From: BS750m-G62 sp964577175
Lineage (GTDB): Bacteria > Planctomycetota > Phycisphaerae > FEN-1346
Reading direction: 5' to 3'
DNA length: 18,484 nucleotides
Assembly: GCA_964577175.1 (NCBI GenBank)
Contig: CAZNYC010000082.1
Span: forward strand, 1-18,484
Positions within the stretch are counted from its first letter, which is position 1; every line of letters begins with the position of its first letter. Positions 1-7,278 of the stretch are shown here, in pieces. Position numbers and translations under genes: made by a program. The notes under the pieces were generated by a model that had not been told where the DNA came from, ran no database searches, and saw only the letters and a list, made by a program, of their open reading frames with translations.

Positions 1-18
1 GGGCAATTGCCGTGACGG

Positions 19-136
19 TGTCATTCTGAGGGAGCGAAGCGACCGAAGAATCTCGCCGTGAACGCCTTTCGTAAAGTCCGAAACAACAACGACCACGGCG
101 AGATTCTTCGGCCCGCAAGCGGGCCTCAGAATGACA
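19..136. repeat. Palindromic element family A, copy 1
   Basis: This is a composite inverted repeat. The outer arms TGTCATTCTGAG (19-30) and CTCAGAATGACA (125-136) pair perfectly. The inner arms CCGAAGAATCTCGCCGTG (43-60) and CACGGCGAGATTCTTCGG (94-111) pair perfectly over 18 bp around a 33-nt loop. Between the arms lies a small hairpin, CCCGC-AA-GCGGG. The same architecture recurs at 13561-13672 and 16703-16801 in the same orientation. It is a REP/MITE-like non-coding element upstream of pcm. An open frame runs through it from a GTG at 58, but I treat that as untranslated. Confidence 0.88.
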
Positions 137-180
137 ACGCTAAACAGATACGGCCCGGGAGGGCCACCGCGCGGAACGAA

Positions 181-822
181 ATGATGGACACCCACGACCA
201 ACTCGACCGCATGGTCCGGACGCAACTGGAGGCGCGGGACATCCGCGACCCGCGCGTCCTGGAGGCGTTTCGTACCATCGACCGGGCCCGGTTCGTCCCG
301 CCCGAACGCCGGCGGGAGGCATACACGGACCACCCGCTCCCCATCGGCCACGAACAGACGATCAGCCAGCCGTACATCGTGGCCCTGATGACCCAGGCGC
401 TGGACCTGGCGGGCGCGGAGCGCGTCCTGGAAATCGGCACCGGCTCGGGGTACCAGACGGCGGTGCTCGCCCGCCTCGCCGGCGAGGTCTACACCGTGGA
501 GGTCCACGCCGCCCTCCAGGCGCGGGCCCGACGCATCCTGGACGACCTCGGCCTCGCGAACGTCCGCTACCGCGTGGGCGACGGGCGCGGCGGCTGGCCG
601 GAGGAGGCCCCGTTCGACCGCCTCCTCTGCGCCGCCGCCGCCGAGGAGGTGCCGCCGGCCTGGATCGACCAGTTGGCCGACGGCGGCATCCTGGTGACGC
701 CCATCGGCGGGGGCTTCTCGCAGACGCTGACGCGCATCGAGAAGCGCGACGGCGAGGTCCGCCGCCACGACTTCTGCCCGTGCCGCTTCGTCCCGCTGAC
801 GGGCGGGGAGGAGGAGATATGA
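181..822 (+). CDS. pcm: Protein-L-isoaspartate O-methyltransferase
   Basis: This 213-aa cytosolic enzyme transfers a methyl group from S-adenosylmethionine to the abnormal L-isoaspartyl residues that form as proteins age, starting their repair. The N-terminal family pattern is visible (QLEARDIRDPRVLEAF, residues 15-30). It is followed by RFVP, PLPIGHEQTISQPYIVALM (52-70) and SAM-binding motif I, VLEIGTGSGYQTA (82-94). The C-terminus ends with the family-typical RFVPLTGGEE. Length matches bacterial Pcm, which is about 205-215 aa. I chose the ATG at 181 because the upstream open frame back to a GTG at 58 runs through palindromic element A and has no family homology; the ATG at 184 is equally possible. 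Its TGA overlaps the ATG of the following sulfatase (ATGA at 819-822), so the two are probably translationally coupled. Confidence 0.93.
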   Translation: MMDTHDQLDRMVRTQLEARDIRDPRVLEAFRTIDRARFVPPERRREAYTDHPLPIGHEQTISQPYIVALMTQALDLAGAERVLEIGTGSGYQTAVLARLAGEVYTVEVHAALQARARRILDDLGLANVRYRVGDGRGGWPEEAPFDRLLCAAAAEEVPPAWIDQLADGGILVTPIGGGFSQTLTRIEKRDGEVRRHDFCPCRFVPLTGGEEEI

Positions 823-2252
823 CGATTACCGCAATGCGGCGGCGAACGTTCCTCAGGCAGGTCCTCGGCGCCGCGGCCGCGATGGCCGGAGGCGCCGGCT
901 GCCTGGCCCGCGCGGCACGGTCCGCAGACGGTGATGCGGCCGGGGCCTCAGACCGCCCCAACGTCATCCTCGCCATGACCGACGACCATGGATGGGGCGA
1001 TACCGGCTACAACGGCCACCCCCACCTGAAGACGCCCACGCTCGACGCCATGGCCCGGGCCGGCCTCCGCTTCGACCGCTTCTACGCCGGGGCCCCCGTC
1101 TGCTCGCCCACGCGCGGCAGCGCGATCACCGGCCGGCACCCGTACCGCTGCGGCATCACGTTTGCCAACGTCGGGCACCTGCCGCCGGAGGAAATCACGC
1201 TCGCCGAGGCCCTCAAGACCCAGGGGTACACGACCGGCCATTTCGGCAAGTGGCACCTGGGCACGCTGACGCGGACGGAGAAGGACTCGAACCGCGGCGG
1301 GCCGCGCGGCGCGGGGCACTACGCACCCCCGTGGGAGCACGGCTTCGACGTCTGCTTCTCCACCGAGGCCAAGGTCCCCACCTGGGACCCGATGCGGAAG
1401 CCCGGCACGGACCGGCCGTACGGCACGGCCTACTGGACGGGCCCGGAGACGAAGGCCGCCGAGAACCTGGCCGGCGACGATTCCCGCGTCATCATGGACC
1501 GGGCGATCCCCTTCATCCGCGACGCCGCGGACAAGAAGGCGCCCTTTCTGGCGGTCATCTGGTTCCACACGCCACACGAGCCCGTCCTGACCGGCCAGAA
1601 GTATCTCAAGATGTACGATGGTGCCGGCAGCGAGAAGGAGCGGCACTACTGGGGATGCCTGACGGCCATGGACGAGCAGATGGGCCGCCTCCGCGACGAA
1701 CTCCGCCGCCTCGGCGTCGCCCGGAACACCATGCTCTGGTTCTGCGCCGACAACGGGCCGGAGCACCGGCGCGGCCCCGGGTCCGCGGGCGGCCTCCGCG
1801 GGCGCAAGCGCGACCTCTTCGAGGGCGGCATCCGGGTGCCCGGCCTCCTCGAGTGGCCGGCCCGCGTCCCCCGGCCGCGGGCGACCGGCGTGCCCTGCTC
1901 CACGTCCGATTACTTCCCCACGGTGCTGGCGGCCCTCGGCTTCCGGATGAAGGGGCAGCCGGAACCGCTGGACGGCGTCGACCTCGTGCCGCTCATCGAC
2001 GGCCGGATGGACGAACGGCCGCGGCCGATCGCGTTCGAGTCGCGCGGGCAGATCGCCCTCGTCGACAACCGCTGGAAACTCATCACGCGCGACAAGGGCA
2101 AGTCGTGGATGCTCTTCGACCTCGCCGCCGACCCGGCCGAGAAGGAAGACGTGGCGGCCGACCACCCGGACGTGGTCGCGCGGATGAAGGAAACGGTGGA
2201 AGCCTGGCGGGCCTCGTGCCGGGACAGCCTGGCGGGCGAAGACTACATGTAA
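819..2252 (+). CDS. Tat-exported arylsulfatase-type sulfatase (cysteine type)
   Basis: This is a 477-aa type I sulfatase that should hydrolyse sulfate esters, probably on a glycan, outside the cytoplasm. The N-terminus carries a twin-arginine signal (RRRTFLRQ, residues 7-14) followed by a hydrophobic Ala/Gly stretch. Cys28 might be a lipidation site, but the lipobox GAGC is weak. Catalytic features are the metal ligands D55/D56 in TDDHGWGDTGYNGHP, the sulfatase signature CSPTRG with Cys95 (to be converted to formylglycine) and Arg99, GKWHLG (K144, H146), HTPHEP near 250 and D311/N312 in ADNGPEH. The pattern is closest to arylsulfatase A/N-acetylgalactosamine-6-sulfatase; substrate cannot be told. 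The start is the ATG at 819 behind a strong GGGAGGAGGAG. It overlaps the pcm stop and is followed 26 nt later by cobA-hemD. No sulfatase-maturing enzyme is in the window. Confidence 0.92.
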   Translation: MTITAMRRRTFLRQVLGAAAAMAGGAGCLARAARSADGDAAGASDRPNVILAMTDDHGWGDTGYNGHPHLKTPTLDAMARAGLRFDRFYAGAPVCSPTRGSAITGRHPYRCGITFANVGHLPPEEITLAEALKTQGYTTGHFGKWHLGTLTRTEKDSNRGGPRGAGHYAPPWEHGFDVCFSTEAKVPTWDPMRKPGTDRPYGTAYWTGPETKAAENLAGDDSRVIMDRAIPFIRDAADKKAPFLAVIWFHTPHEPVLTGQKYLKMYDGAGSEKERHYWGCLTAMDEQMGRLRDELRRLGVARNTMLWFCADNGPEHRRGPGSAGGLRGRKRDLFEGGIRVPGLLEWPARVPRPRATGVPCSTSDYFPTVLAALGFRMKGQPEPLDGVDLVPLIDGRMDERPRPIAFESRGQIALVDNRWKLITRDKGKSWMLFDLAADPAEKEDVAADHPDVVARMKETVEAWRASCRDSLAGEDYM

Positions 2253-2278
2253 CGAGGCACAAACCCCAAGGAACCGCC

Positions 2279-3799
2279 ATGACCGACGGCATCGTCTACC
2301 TCGTCGGCGCGGGGCCGGGCGACCCCGGCCTGCTGACGCTCCGCGGCCGGGCGGTCCTGGCGTCGGCCGACGTCGTCGTCTACGACGCCCTCCTGTCGCC
2401 GCGCCTCCTCCGGCACGCCCCCGCCGACGCCGAGCGCGTCTACGTCGGCAAACGGTCCGACCGTCACACCTTGCCGCAGGACGAAATCAACGCCCTGCTC
2501 GTGGCGCGCGCACGGGCCGGCCAGACGGTCGTCCGCCTGAAGGGGGGCGACCCGTTCGTCTTCGGCCGCGGCGGCGAGGAGGCCGTCGCCCTCGCCGACG
2601 CCGGCGTGCGGTTCGAGGTCGTGCCGGGCGTGACGGCGGGCGTCGCGGCCCTGGCCTACGCCGGCATCCCCGCCACGCACCGCGACCACGCCAGCGCCCT
2701 CGGCCTGGTCACCGGGCACGCGGCCGCCGACAAGGCGGACGACCCCCTCGACTGGCCGGCCCTCGCCCGCTGGCCCGGCACGCTCGTCTTCTTCATGGGC
2801 GTGGCGAACCTGCCGCGCATCTGCGCGAGCCTCATCGACGCCGGCATGGACGCCGGCACCCCCGCCGCCGCCGTCCGCTGGGGCACGACGCCGCGGCAGA
2901 CGACCGTCGCCGGCACGCTGGCCACGCTGCCCGACCGTGCGGCGGAGGCAGGGCTCAAGCCGCCGGCCGTCATCGTCGTGGGCGGCGTCGTGGGCCTCAG
3001 GGATCGCCTGGCGTGGTTCGAGACGCGGCCGCTGCTCGGCCGGCGGATTCTCGTCACGCGCGCCCGGGCCCAGGCCTCGCGGCTGGTCGAAGCACTCGAG
3101 GCCCTCGGGGCCGAGGCCGTCGAGGCCCCCGCCATCCGCATCGAACCGCCCGAGGACCGGGCCCCCCTGCTCGCCGCCGCCCGCGACGCGGCCTCTTACG
3201 ATTGGATCGTTTTCACGAGCGTGAACGGCGTCGATGCGTTCTTCGCCGCGCTCGCGGAGGCCGGCGGCGACGCCCGCGCGCTCGCCGGGGTGCGTCTGGC
3301 GACCATCGGCCCCGCCACCACCGAGCGGTTGGCGAGCCATGGGCTCCGCGCCGACCTCCAGCCGGCCACGTATACGGGCGCGGCCGTGGCCGAGGCGCTG
3401 ACCGCGGCGGCCGCCCTCGACGGGGCGGCCGTCCTCCTGCCGCGGGCCGACATCGCCCCGCCGGACCTCGCCGATGCCCTCGCCGCCGCCGGCGCCCGCG
3501 TCACCGAGGTCGCCGCCTACCGCACCGTGCCCGACGCAGCCGGCGCCGAAGCCGCCGCCGGCGACCTGCGCGAGCGGCGGGCCGACTGGATCACCTTCAC
3601 GAGTTCCTCCACGGTGCGGAACCTCGTGGAGGCCGTCGGCGCGGAGACCGTCCGCGCCTCGGGGGCTCGCCTTGCGAGCATCGGCCCGACGACCTCCGCC
3701 ACGCTGCGCGAGGTGGGCCTCGCGCCGACCGTCGAAGCGGCCGAGCATACGATCCCCGGTCTCGTGGCAGCAATCCTGGAATATGAAAGGGCGGTCTGA
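2279..3799 (+). CDS. cobA-hemD: Fused uroporphyrinogen-III C-methyltransferase / uroporphyrinogen-III synthase
   Basis: This 506-aa bifunctional cytosolic enzyme joins two consecutive tetrapyrrole steps. HemD cyclises hydroxymethylbilane to uroporphyrinogen III, and CobA (SUMT) methylates that at C2 and C7 to precorrin-2. The SUMT domain (about residues 1-245) shows VGAGPGDPGLLT (9-20), YVGKRSDRHTLPQDEIN and the SAM-binding GGDPFVFGRGGEE (89-101). The HemD domain (about 254-506) starts with GRRILVTRARAQASRLVEAL and contains the FTS(V/S) loops WIVFTSVNGVDAFF and WITFTSSSTVRNLVEAVG. Such fusions are common in clostridia and planctomycetes. The start is the ATG at 2279 with AAGGAA at 2268-2273. 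The long upstream extension of this reading frame is antiphase to the sulfatase gene. It is followed at only 3 nt by the siroheme decarboxylase, its pathway partner. Confidence 0.95.
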   Translation: MTDGIVYLVGAGPGDPGLLTLRGRAVLASADVVVYDALLSPRLLRHAPADAERVYVGKRSDRHTLPQDEINALLVARARAGQTVVRLKGGDPFVFGRGGEEAVALADAGVRFEVVPGVTAGVAALAYAGIPATHRDHASALGLVTGHAAADKADDPLDWPALARWPGTLVFFMGVANLPRICASLIDAGMDAGTPAAAVRWGTTPRQTTVAGTLATLPDRAAEAGLKPPAVIVVGGVVGLRDRLAWFETRPLLGRRILVTRARAQASRLVEALEALGAEAVEAPAIRIEPPEDRAPLLAAARDAASYDWIVFTSVNGVDAFFAALAEAGGDARALAGVRLATIGPATTERLASHGLRADLQPATYTGAAVAEALTAAAALDGAAVLLPRADIAPPDLADALAAAGARVTEVAAYRTVPDAAGAEAAAGDLRERRADWITFTSSSTVRNLVEAVGAETVRASGARLASIGPTTSATLREVGLAPTVEAAEHTIPGLVAAILEYERAV

Positions 3800-3802
3800 A
3801 CG

Positions 3803-4897
3803 GTGGACGCCCTCGACAAACGCATCCTGACCGCCATGCAGGCGGACCTGCCGGTCGTCGCCCGGCCGTTCGATGCCTTGGCCGCGCGGCTCGACGTCGA
3901 CCCGGACAACCTCCTGGCCCGCGTCCGCCGGATGGCGGAGGCCGGCCTCATCCGCCGCATCGGCCCCGTCTTCGACTCCGGGCGGCTCGGCTACCAATCC
4001 ACGCTCGTCGCCGCCCGCGTGCCGCCGCAAAAGTTGGAGCAAGCGGCCGAACGCGTCGGCCGGCTGCCCGGCGTCACGCACAACTACGAGCGCGAAGGGC
4101 CGTACAACCTGTGGTTCACGCTGACGGTCCCGCCCACGGAGGACCTGGATCGAGTGCTCGACCGCCTGCGGGCCGAGACGGGCGCCGAGGCGATGCACCG
4201 CCTGCCGGCCCTCGCGCGCTACAAGATCCGGGCGACGTTCGACCTGGACGGCTCGCGGGCGGCGGCGGCGAAGACCCTCTCCCCTGGCGGGAGAGGGCCG
4301 GATGAGGGGGAGCGTGCCATCAACTCACGGCATTCACCCTCACCCTGCTACTCTGCGAAGCAGCGCTTCGCTGCGAAGCACGAGCCGCCCTCTCCCGTCA
4401 AGGGAGAGGGAGACACAAGCCGGCCTCTCAGCGAGCCCCAGAAAGCCCTCGTCCGGGCCGTCCAGGACGGCCTGCCCGTGGAAGCCGAGCCGTTCGTCCC
4501 CGTCGCCGAGGCGGCCGGCGGGAGCGTGCCGGCCGTCCTCGACCAGATCCGCGCGTGGGTCGAGGAGGGCGTCGTCCGCCGCGTCGGGGCCGTCGTCCGG
4601 CATCGGGCCGCGGGCGTGCGGGCCAATGCGATGGCGGTGTTCGCGGTGGACCCGCCGCGCATCGATGCGGCCGGGCGGGCCCTGGCCTCGCACCCGGACG
4701 TCACGCACTGCTACCGCCGGCCGCCGCTGCCCGACTTTCCGTACACGCTGTACGCGATGGTGCACGGCGGCTCGGAGGAGGCCGTCCGCGGCCGGGTCGA
4801 GGCGATGGCCGGCGAGATCGACGCCCCGGCCTGGGACGCCCTCTTCTCCGTCCGCGAGTTCAAGAAGACGTCGATGCGGTACTTTCCGGACGAATAG
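3803..4897 (+). CDS. ahbAB: Fused siroheme decarboxylase AhbA-AhbB with a repeat-derived linker
   Basis: This is a 364-aa protein with two Lrp/AsnC-like halves that elsewhere are separate AhbA and AhbB. Together they decarboxylate siroheme to didecarboxysiroheme on the alternative haem pathway. The first half (1-157) has a winged-helix start (MDALDKRILTAMQADLPVVA), GLIRRIGPVFDSGRLGYQST, and VTHNYERE (91-98, His93). The second half (about 205-364) has a similar start, VVRRVGAVVRHRAAG, VTHCYRRPPLPDFPYTLYAMVHG (His302) and the AhbB-like end REFKKTSMRYF (351-361). The linker, residues 158-204, is encoded by palindromic element B. The start is a GTG at 3803, behind AAAGGGCGG and just 3 nt after the cobA-hemD stop. 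A NirDL-type role in haem d1 synthesis is the alternative. I prefer AhbAB because no cd1 nitrite reductase or other nir gene is present. Confidence 0.88.
   Translation: MDALDKRILTAMQADLPVVARPFDALAARLDVDPDNLLARVRRMAEAGLIRRIGPVFDSGRLGYQSTLVAARVPPQKLEQAAERVGRLPGVTHNYEREGPYNLWFTLTVPPTEDLDRVLDRLRAETGAEAMHRLPALARYKIRATFDLDGSRAAAAKTLSPGGRGPDEGERAINSRHSPSPCYSAKQRFAAKHEPPSPVKGEGDTSRPLSEPQKALVRAVQDGLPVEAEPFVPVAEAAGGSVPAVLDQIRAWVEEGVVRRVGAVVRHRAAGVRANAMAVFAVDPPRIDAAGRALASHPDVTHCYRRPPLPDFPYTLYAMVHGGSEEAVRGRVEAMAGEIDAPAWDALFSVREFKKTSMRYFPDE
4275..4410. repeat. Palindromic element B inside ahbAB
   Basis: The element is bounded by two hairpins with the same 9-bp stem. One is CCCTCTCCC-CTGGC-GGGAGAGGG (4275-4297) and the other CCCTCTCCC-GTCAA-GGGAGAGGG (4388-4410). 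Between them are GATGAGGG (4301-4308), a CACCCTCACC segment that can pair with it (about 4336-4345), and a GCGAAG/CTTCGC hairpin near 4355-4379. It is a 136-bp non-coding-style composite palindrome, yet it lies wholly in an open codon frame and supplies about 46 residues between the AhbA and AhbB halves (TLSPGGRGPDEGER...PPSPVKGEGD). Confidence 0.85.
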
Positions 4898-4926
4898 CGA
4901 GACGGGCCGACGATTCGCTGCGCCGC

Positions 4927-4956
4927 TTGCATGCCCGTGCGCGCCACCGCTAGAAT
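4927..4956 (+). promoter_or_regulatory. Candidate promoter for a leaderless nrfH transcript
   Basis: TTGCAT (4927-4932) and TAGAAT (4951-4956) are separated by 18 bp and sit in the 65-bp gap between ahbAB and nrfH. The -10-like box ends 6 nt before the GTG at 4963, so the expected transcription start falls at or next to the start codon. No Shine-Dalgarno sequence is seen before that GTG. This is inference from motif matching only. Confidence 0.4.
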
Positions 4957-4962
4957 CGGCGT

Positions 4963-5544
4963 GTGCCTTCCACACCGCGCCAATCCGATGGCAAGGCGAC
5001 TGGCCGCCCGTCCCACCTGCCCGGCCGATGGCGCCTGGCGGCGGTCGCGCTGCTGGGCACCGCCGCCGGACTGGCGGTGGTCACGGCCCGGCTCGCCAAC
5101 GCCACGTCGTACCTGTCGAACGCGCCCGCCGCGTGCATCAACTGCCACGTGATGACCGACGCCTACGCCTCGTGGCAGCGGGGCAGCCACGGGCACGTGG
5201 CCGTCTGCACCGACTGCCACGTGCCGCACCGCAACCCCGTGGCCGAGTACGCCTACAAGGCGACCGACGGCGGCAAGCATGCGTTCATGTTCACCTTTGA
5301 CCTGGCGCCGCAGGTCCTCCGCCTGAGCGAGCGGGCCGAGCCCGTCGTCCAGACGAACTGCATCCGCTGCCACGCCGACCACGTGGCGATGGTGCGGCTG
5401 GCGACGTCGGCCGAGCGGCCGTGCTGGGCGTGCCACACGGGCGTCCACGGCGAGGTGCACAGCCTGTCGGCGTCGCCGGCGGAACTGCGACCGCCCCTGC
5501 CGCCCGCCGGCCTCAAGACGATTCGCGAGAGAAAACGCCCATGA
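4963..5544 (+). CDS. nrfH: Tetrahaem cytochrome c quinol dehydrogenase NrfH
   Basis: This 193-aa membrane-anchored cytochrome of the NapC/NirT/NrfH family takes electrons from menaquinol and passes them to NrfA on the outer face of the cytoplasmic membrane. A single hydrophobic helix lies at about residues 24-42 (WRLAAVALLGTAAGLAVV). Four haem-binding CXXCH motifs follow: CINCH (58-62), CTDCH (82-86), CIRCH (133-137) and CWACH (154-158). The first has the CXXCHxM form (Met64) typical of NrfH, where this Met is the unusual axial ligand of haem 1. Length is normal for NrfH. The start is a GTG at 4963 (another GTG overlaps at 4961), with no visible ribosome-binding site; a -10-like TAGAAT lies just upstream. 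Its stop overlaps the nrfA start as ATGA (5541-5544), indicating translational coupling. Confidence 0.93.
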   Translation: MPSTPRQSDGKATGRPSHLPGRWRLAAVALLGTAAGLAVVTARLANATSYLSNAPAACINCHVMTDAYASWQRGSHGHVAVCTDCHVPHRNPVAEYAYKATDGGKHAFMFTFDLAPQVLRLSERAEPVVQTNCIRCHADHVAMVRLATSAERPCWACHTGVHGEVHSLSASPAELRPPLPPAGLKTIRERKRP

Positions 5545-6959
5545 CCCCTTCCGAGACGGATGTCCCACGCCCCCGCGCGGCTCGGCGCCGCTGGGTCGGC
5601 CCGGTCGTGTTCGTGCTGGCGGCCGCAGTCGTGGCCCTGTTGGGGCTGCTGGCGGTCTCGATCCTGGAACACCGGTGGGAGGCCCGCCGCGTGGCCGTGG
5701 CGATCGTCCCCCTGCCGCAGTGGGAGGCGGACCCCGCCGCCTGGGGCCTCAACTATCCCCGCGAGTACCAGACGTACCTCGAGGCGACGCAGAGCGACAC
5801 GCGGACGCGCTACGGCGGGTCCTTCCCGCGCGACTACCTCGACGCCGATCCGAACCTCGTCGTACTGTGGGCGCGGTACGGCTTCGCGAAGGACTACAAG
5901 CAGGCCCGCGGGCATCCGCATTCAGTCGAGGACATCCTCGCCACGAAGCGCATCACGCCCAAGACCGTCGGCACGTGCTGGACGTGCAAGAGCGCCGACG
6001 TGCCGCGCCTCCTCCACGAGATGGGCCCGGCGGATTTCTACGCCGCGGATTTCCACGAGTTGCGCGACGAGATCACCCACCCCATCGCCTGCCGCGACTG
6101 CCACGACCCCGAAACGCTGGAACTGGTCATCACGCGGCCGGCGCTGCGCGAGGGGCTGACGGCCCTCGGGCGCGACCCCGACGCCCTGTCGCACCAGGAG
6201 ATGCGGTCCATGGTCTGCGCCCAGTGCCACTCGGAGTACTACTTCAAGGGCGGCTCGTACCTCGTGTTCCCGTGGGCGAAGGGCACGCGGCCGGAGGAGA
6301 TGCTCGCCTACTACGACGGGCACGACTTCGCCGACTTCACGCACGCCGTCTCCGGCACCCGCGTCGTCAAGGCCCAGCACCCGGACTGGGAACTGTGGCG
6401 CACGGGCATCCACGCCTACCGCGGCGTCTCGTGCGCCGACTGCCACATGCCGTACGTCAGCGAGGGCGGGGCGAAGTACACGGATCATCATATCCAGAGT
6501 CCCCTGCTGACGATCAACCGCAGTTGCGCGGTGTGCCACCGGTGGACGGAGAAGGAGATCCGGACCCGCGTGGAAGCAACCCAGGACAAGGTGCACGCGG
6601 CCCTCGTGCGGGCGGAGTCGGCCCTGGTGAAAGCCCACTTCGACGTGGCCGCCGCCGGCCAGGCCGGCGCCGACGAGACAGCCCTGGCCGAGGTGCGCCG
6701 CCTCGTCCGCCACGCCCAGTTCCGGTGGGACTACGTCCGTTCGAGCAACGGCACGGGCATCCACTCGCCGCAGGAGGCCACCCGTATCCTCGGGGAGGCG
6801 GCCGACCTAGCCCAGCAGGCCCGCGTCCTGACCGCCCGGGTGCTGGCAGCCGAGGGCGTAACGGCCGAACCGGCGTACCCGGACGTCTCGACCCGCGAAA
6901 AAGCGGACGCCGTCATGCAGGCGTTTGTGGACGGCGAGGCGCCGGAGTTGATGCCGTAG
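5541..6959 (+). CDS. nrfA: Pentahaem cytochrome c nitrite reductase (ammonia-forming) NrfA
   Basis: This 472-aa enzyme is the catalytic subunit that reduces nitrite to ammonium with six electrons delivered by NrfH. Haem sites are CWTCK (146-150, the catalytic haem with lysine as axial ligand), CRDCH (184-188), CAQCH (226-230), CADCH (298-302) and CAVCH (329-333). Active-site and calcium-site residues known from the family are visible: an Arg in TRTRYGG (88/90), E232/Y233 in HSEYYF, and K277, Q279 and H280 in VKAQHPDW. It is therefore the classical calcium-containing CXXCK type. A hydrophobic segment (about 19-41) after RRR is a signal sequence or uncleaved anchor. Start is the ATG at 5541, overlapping the nrfH stop. 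It is the last gene of the + strand run and faces the convergent gene at 7279. Confidence 0.97.
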   Translation: MTPSETDVPRPRAARRRWVGPVVFVLAAAVVALLGLLAVSILEHRWEARRVAVAIVPLPQWEADPAAWGLNYPREYQTYLEATQSDTRTRYGGSFPRDYLDADPNLVVLWARYGFAKDYKQARGHPHSVEDILATKRITPKTVGTCWTCKSADVPRLLHEMGPADFYAADFHELRDEITHPIACRDCHDPETLELVITRPALREGLTALGRDPDALSHQEMRSMVCAQCHSEYYFKGGSYLVFPWAKGTRPEEMLAYYDGHDFADFTHAVSGTRVVKAQHPDWELWRTGIHAYRGVSCADCHMPYVSEGGAKYTDHHIQSPLLTINRSCAVCHRWTEKEIRTRVEATQDKVHAALVRAESALVKAHFDVAAAGQAGADETALAEVRRLVRHAQFRWDYVRSSNGTGIHSPQEATRILGEAADLAQQARVLTARVLAAEGVTAEPAYPDVSTREKADAVMQAFVDGEAPELMP

Positions 6960-7000
6960 AACAGCACCCCGACACGCGTCAGCCTGCGTGGTCGTTGGAA

Positions 7001-7020
7001 CCCGCCGCGGGGGCGGCGGG
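7001..7020 (+). terminator. GC-rich stem-loop after nrfA
   Basis: CCCGCCGC-GGGG-GCGGCGGG forms a perfect 8-bp stem 41 nt after the nrfA stop. There is no T-tract, so intrinsic termination is uncertain. The rest of the 319-bp gap between nrfA and the convergent gene at 7279 holds GGCCGG-rich sequence (7030-7120) and then element X. I see no gene in it. Confidence 0.35.
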
Positions 7021-7123
7021 TCATCCCCATCGGCCGTGGCCGGCCCACACCGCCGATCGCAAATGACCGGCCGCTTCCGTGGCCGGCTCGAACACCGGCG
7101 CATCCCGCGCAGCCCCTACCACT

Positions 7124-7274
7124 ACAACGCCAAGTCGGCCATTCGCGCCGTGGGCAGTCTTGCCCACCGCGCGGTGCCCACGACTGGGCACCGCGCGTCA
7201 CACGCTTTCTCGAAACGGCCTTTCCAGGGCTGCGCGGCGCCTGCGGGGACCCGCCGCGCACGAGTTAGCATTGT
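7124..7274 (-). repeat. MITE-like element X
   Basis: The 151-bp element is framed by imperfect terminal inverted repeats, ACAACGCCAAGTCGG (7124-7138) and CGAGTTAGCATTGT (7261-7274), and has no ORF of its own. Inside are two strong, partly overlapping hairpins. The first pairs 7145-7156 with 7161-7172 (one mismatch). The second pairs 7168-7180 with 7185-7197, a perfect 13-bp stem with a CGAC loop. The element lies between convergent nrfA and the 295-aa gene and ends 4 nt beyond that gene's stop. Its ends match element Y in inverted orientation. Confidence 0.72.
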
Positions 7275-7278
7275 GGTG

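Noticed and set aside
58..180. N-terminal extension of pcm from the GTG at 58
   Set aside because: The extra 41 residues are encoded by palindromic element A and are absent from the Pcm family, which begins near the ATG at 181.
2243..4198. Long minus-strand open frame (651 codons) opposite cobA-hemD and ahbAB
   Set aside because: It is antisense to two genes with clear family motifs. Its Arg/Gly/Ala-rich translation resembles no family, and such frames are expected at this GC content.
3803..4897. Haem d1 biosynthesis protein NirDL
   Set aside because: The NirDL and AhbAB families are homologous and cannot be separated with certainty. No cd1 nitrite reductase or other nir genes are present, and the neighbours point to haem c synthesis.
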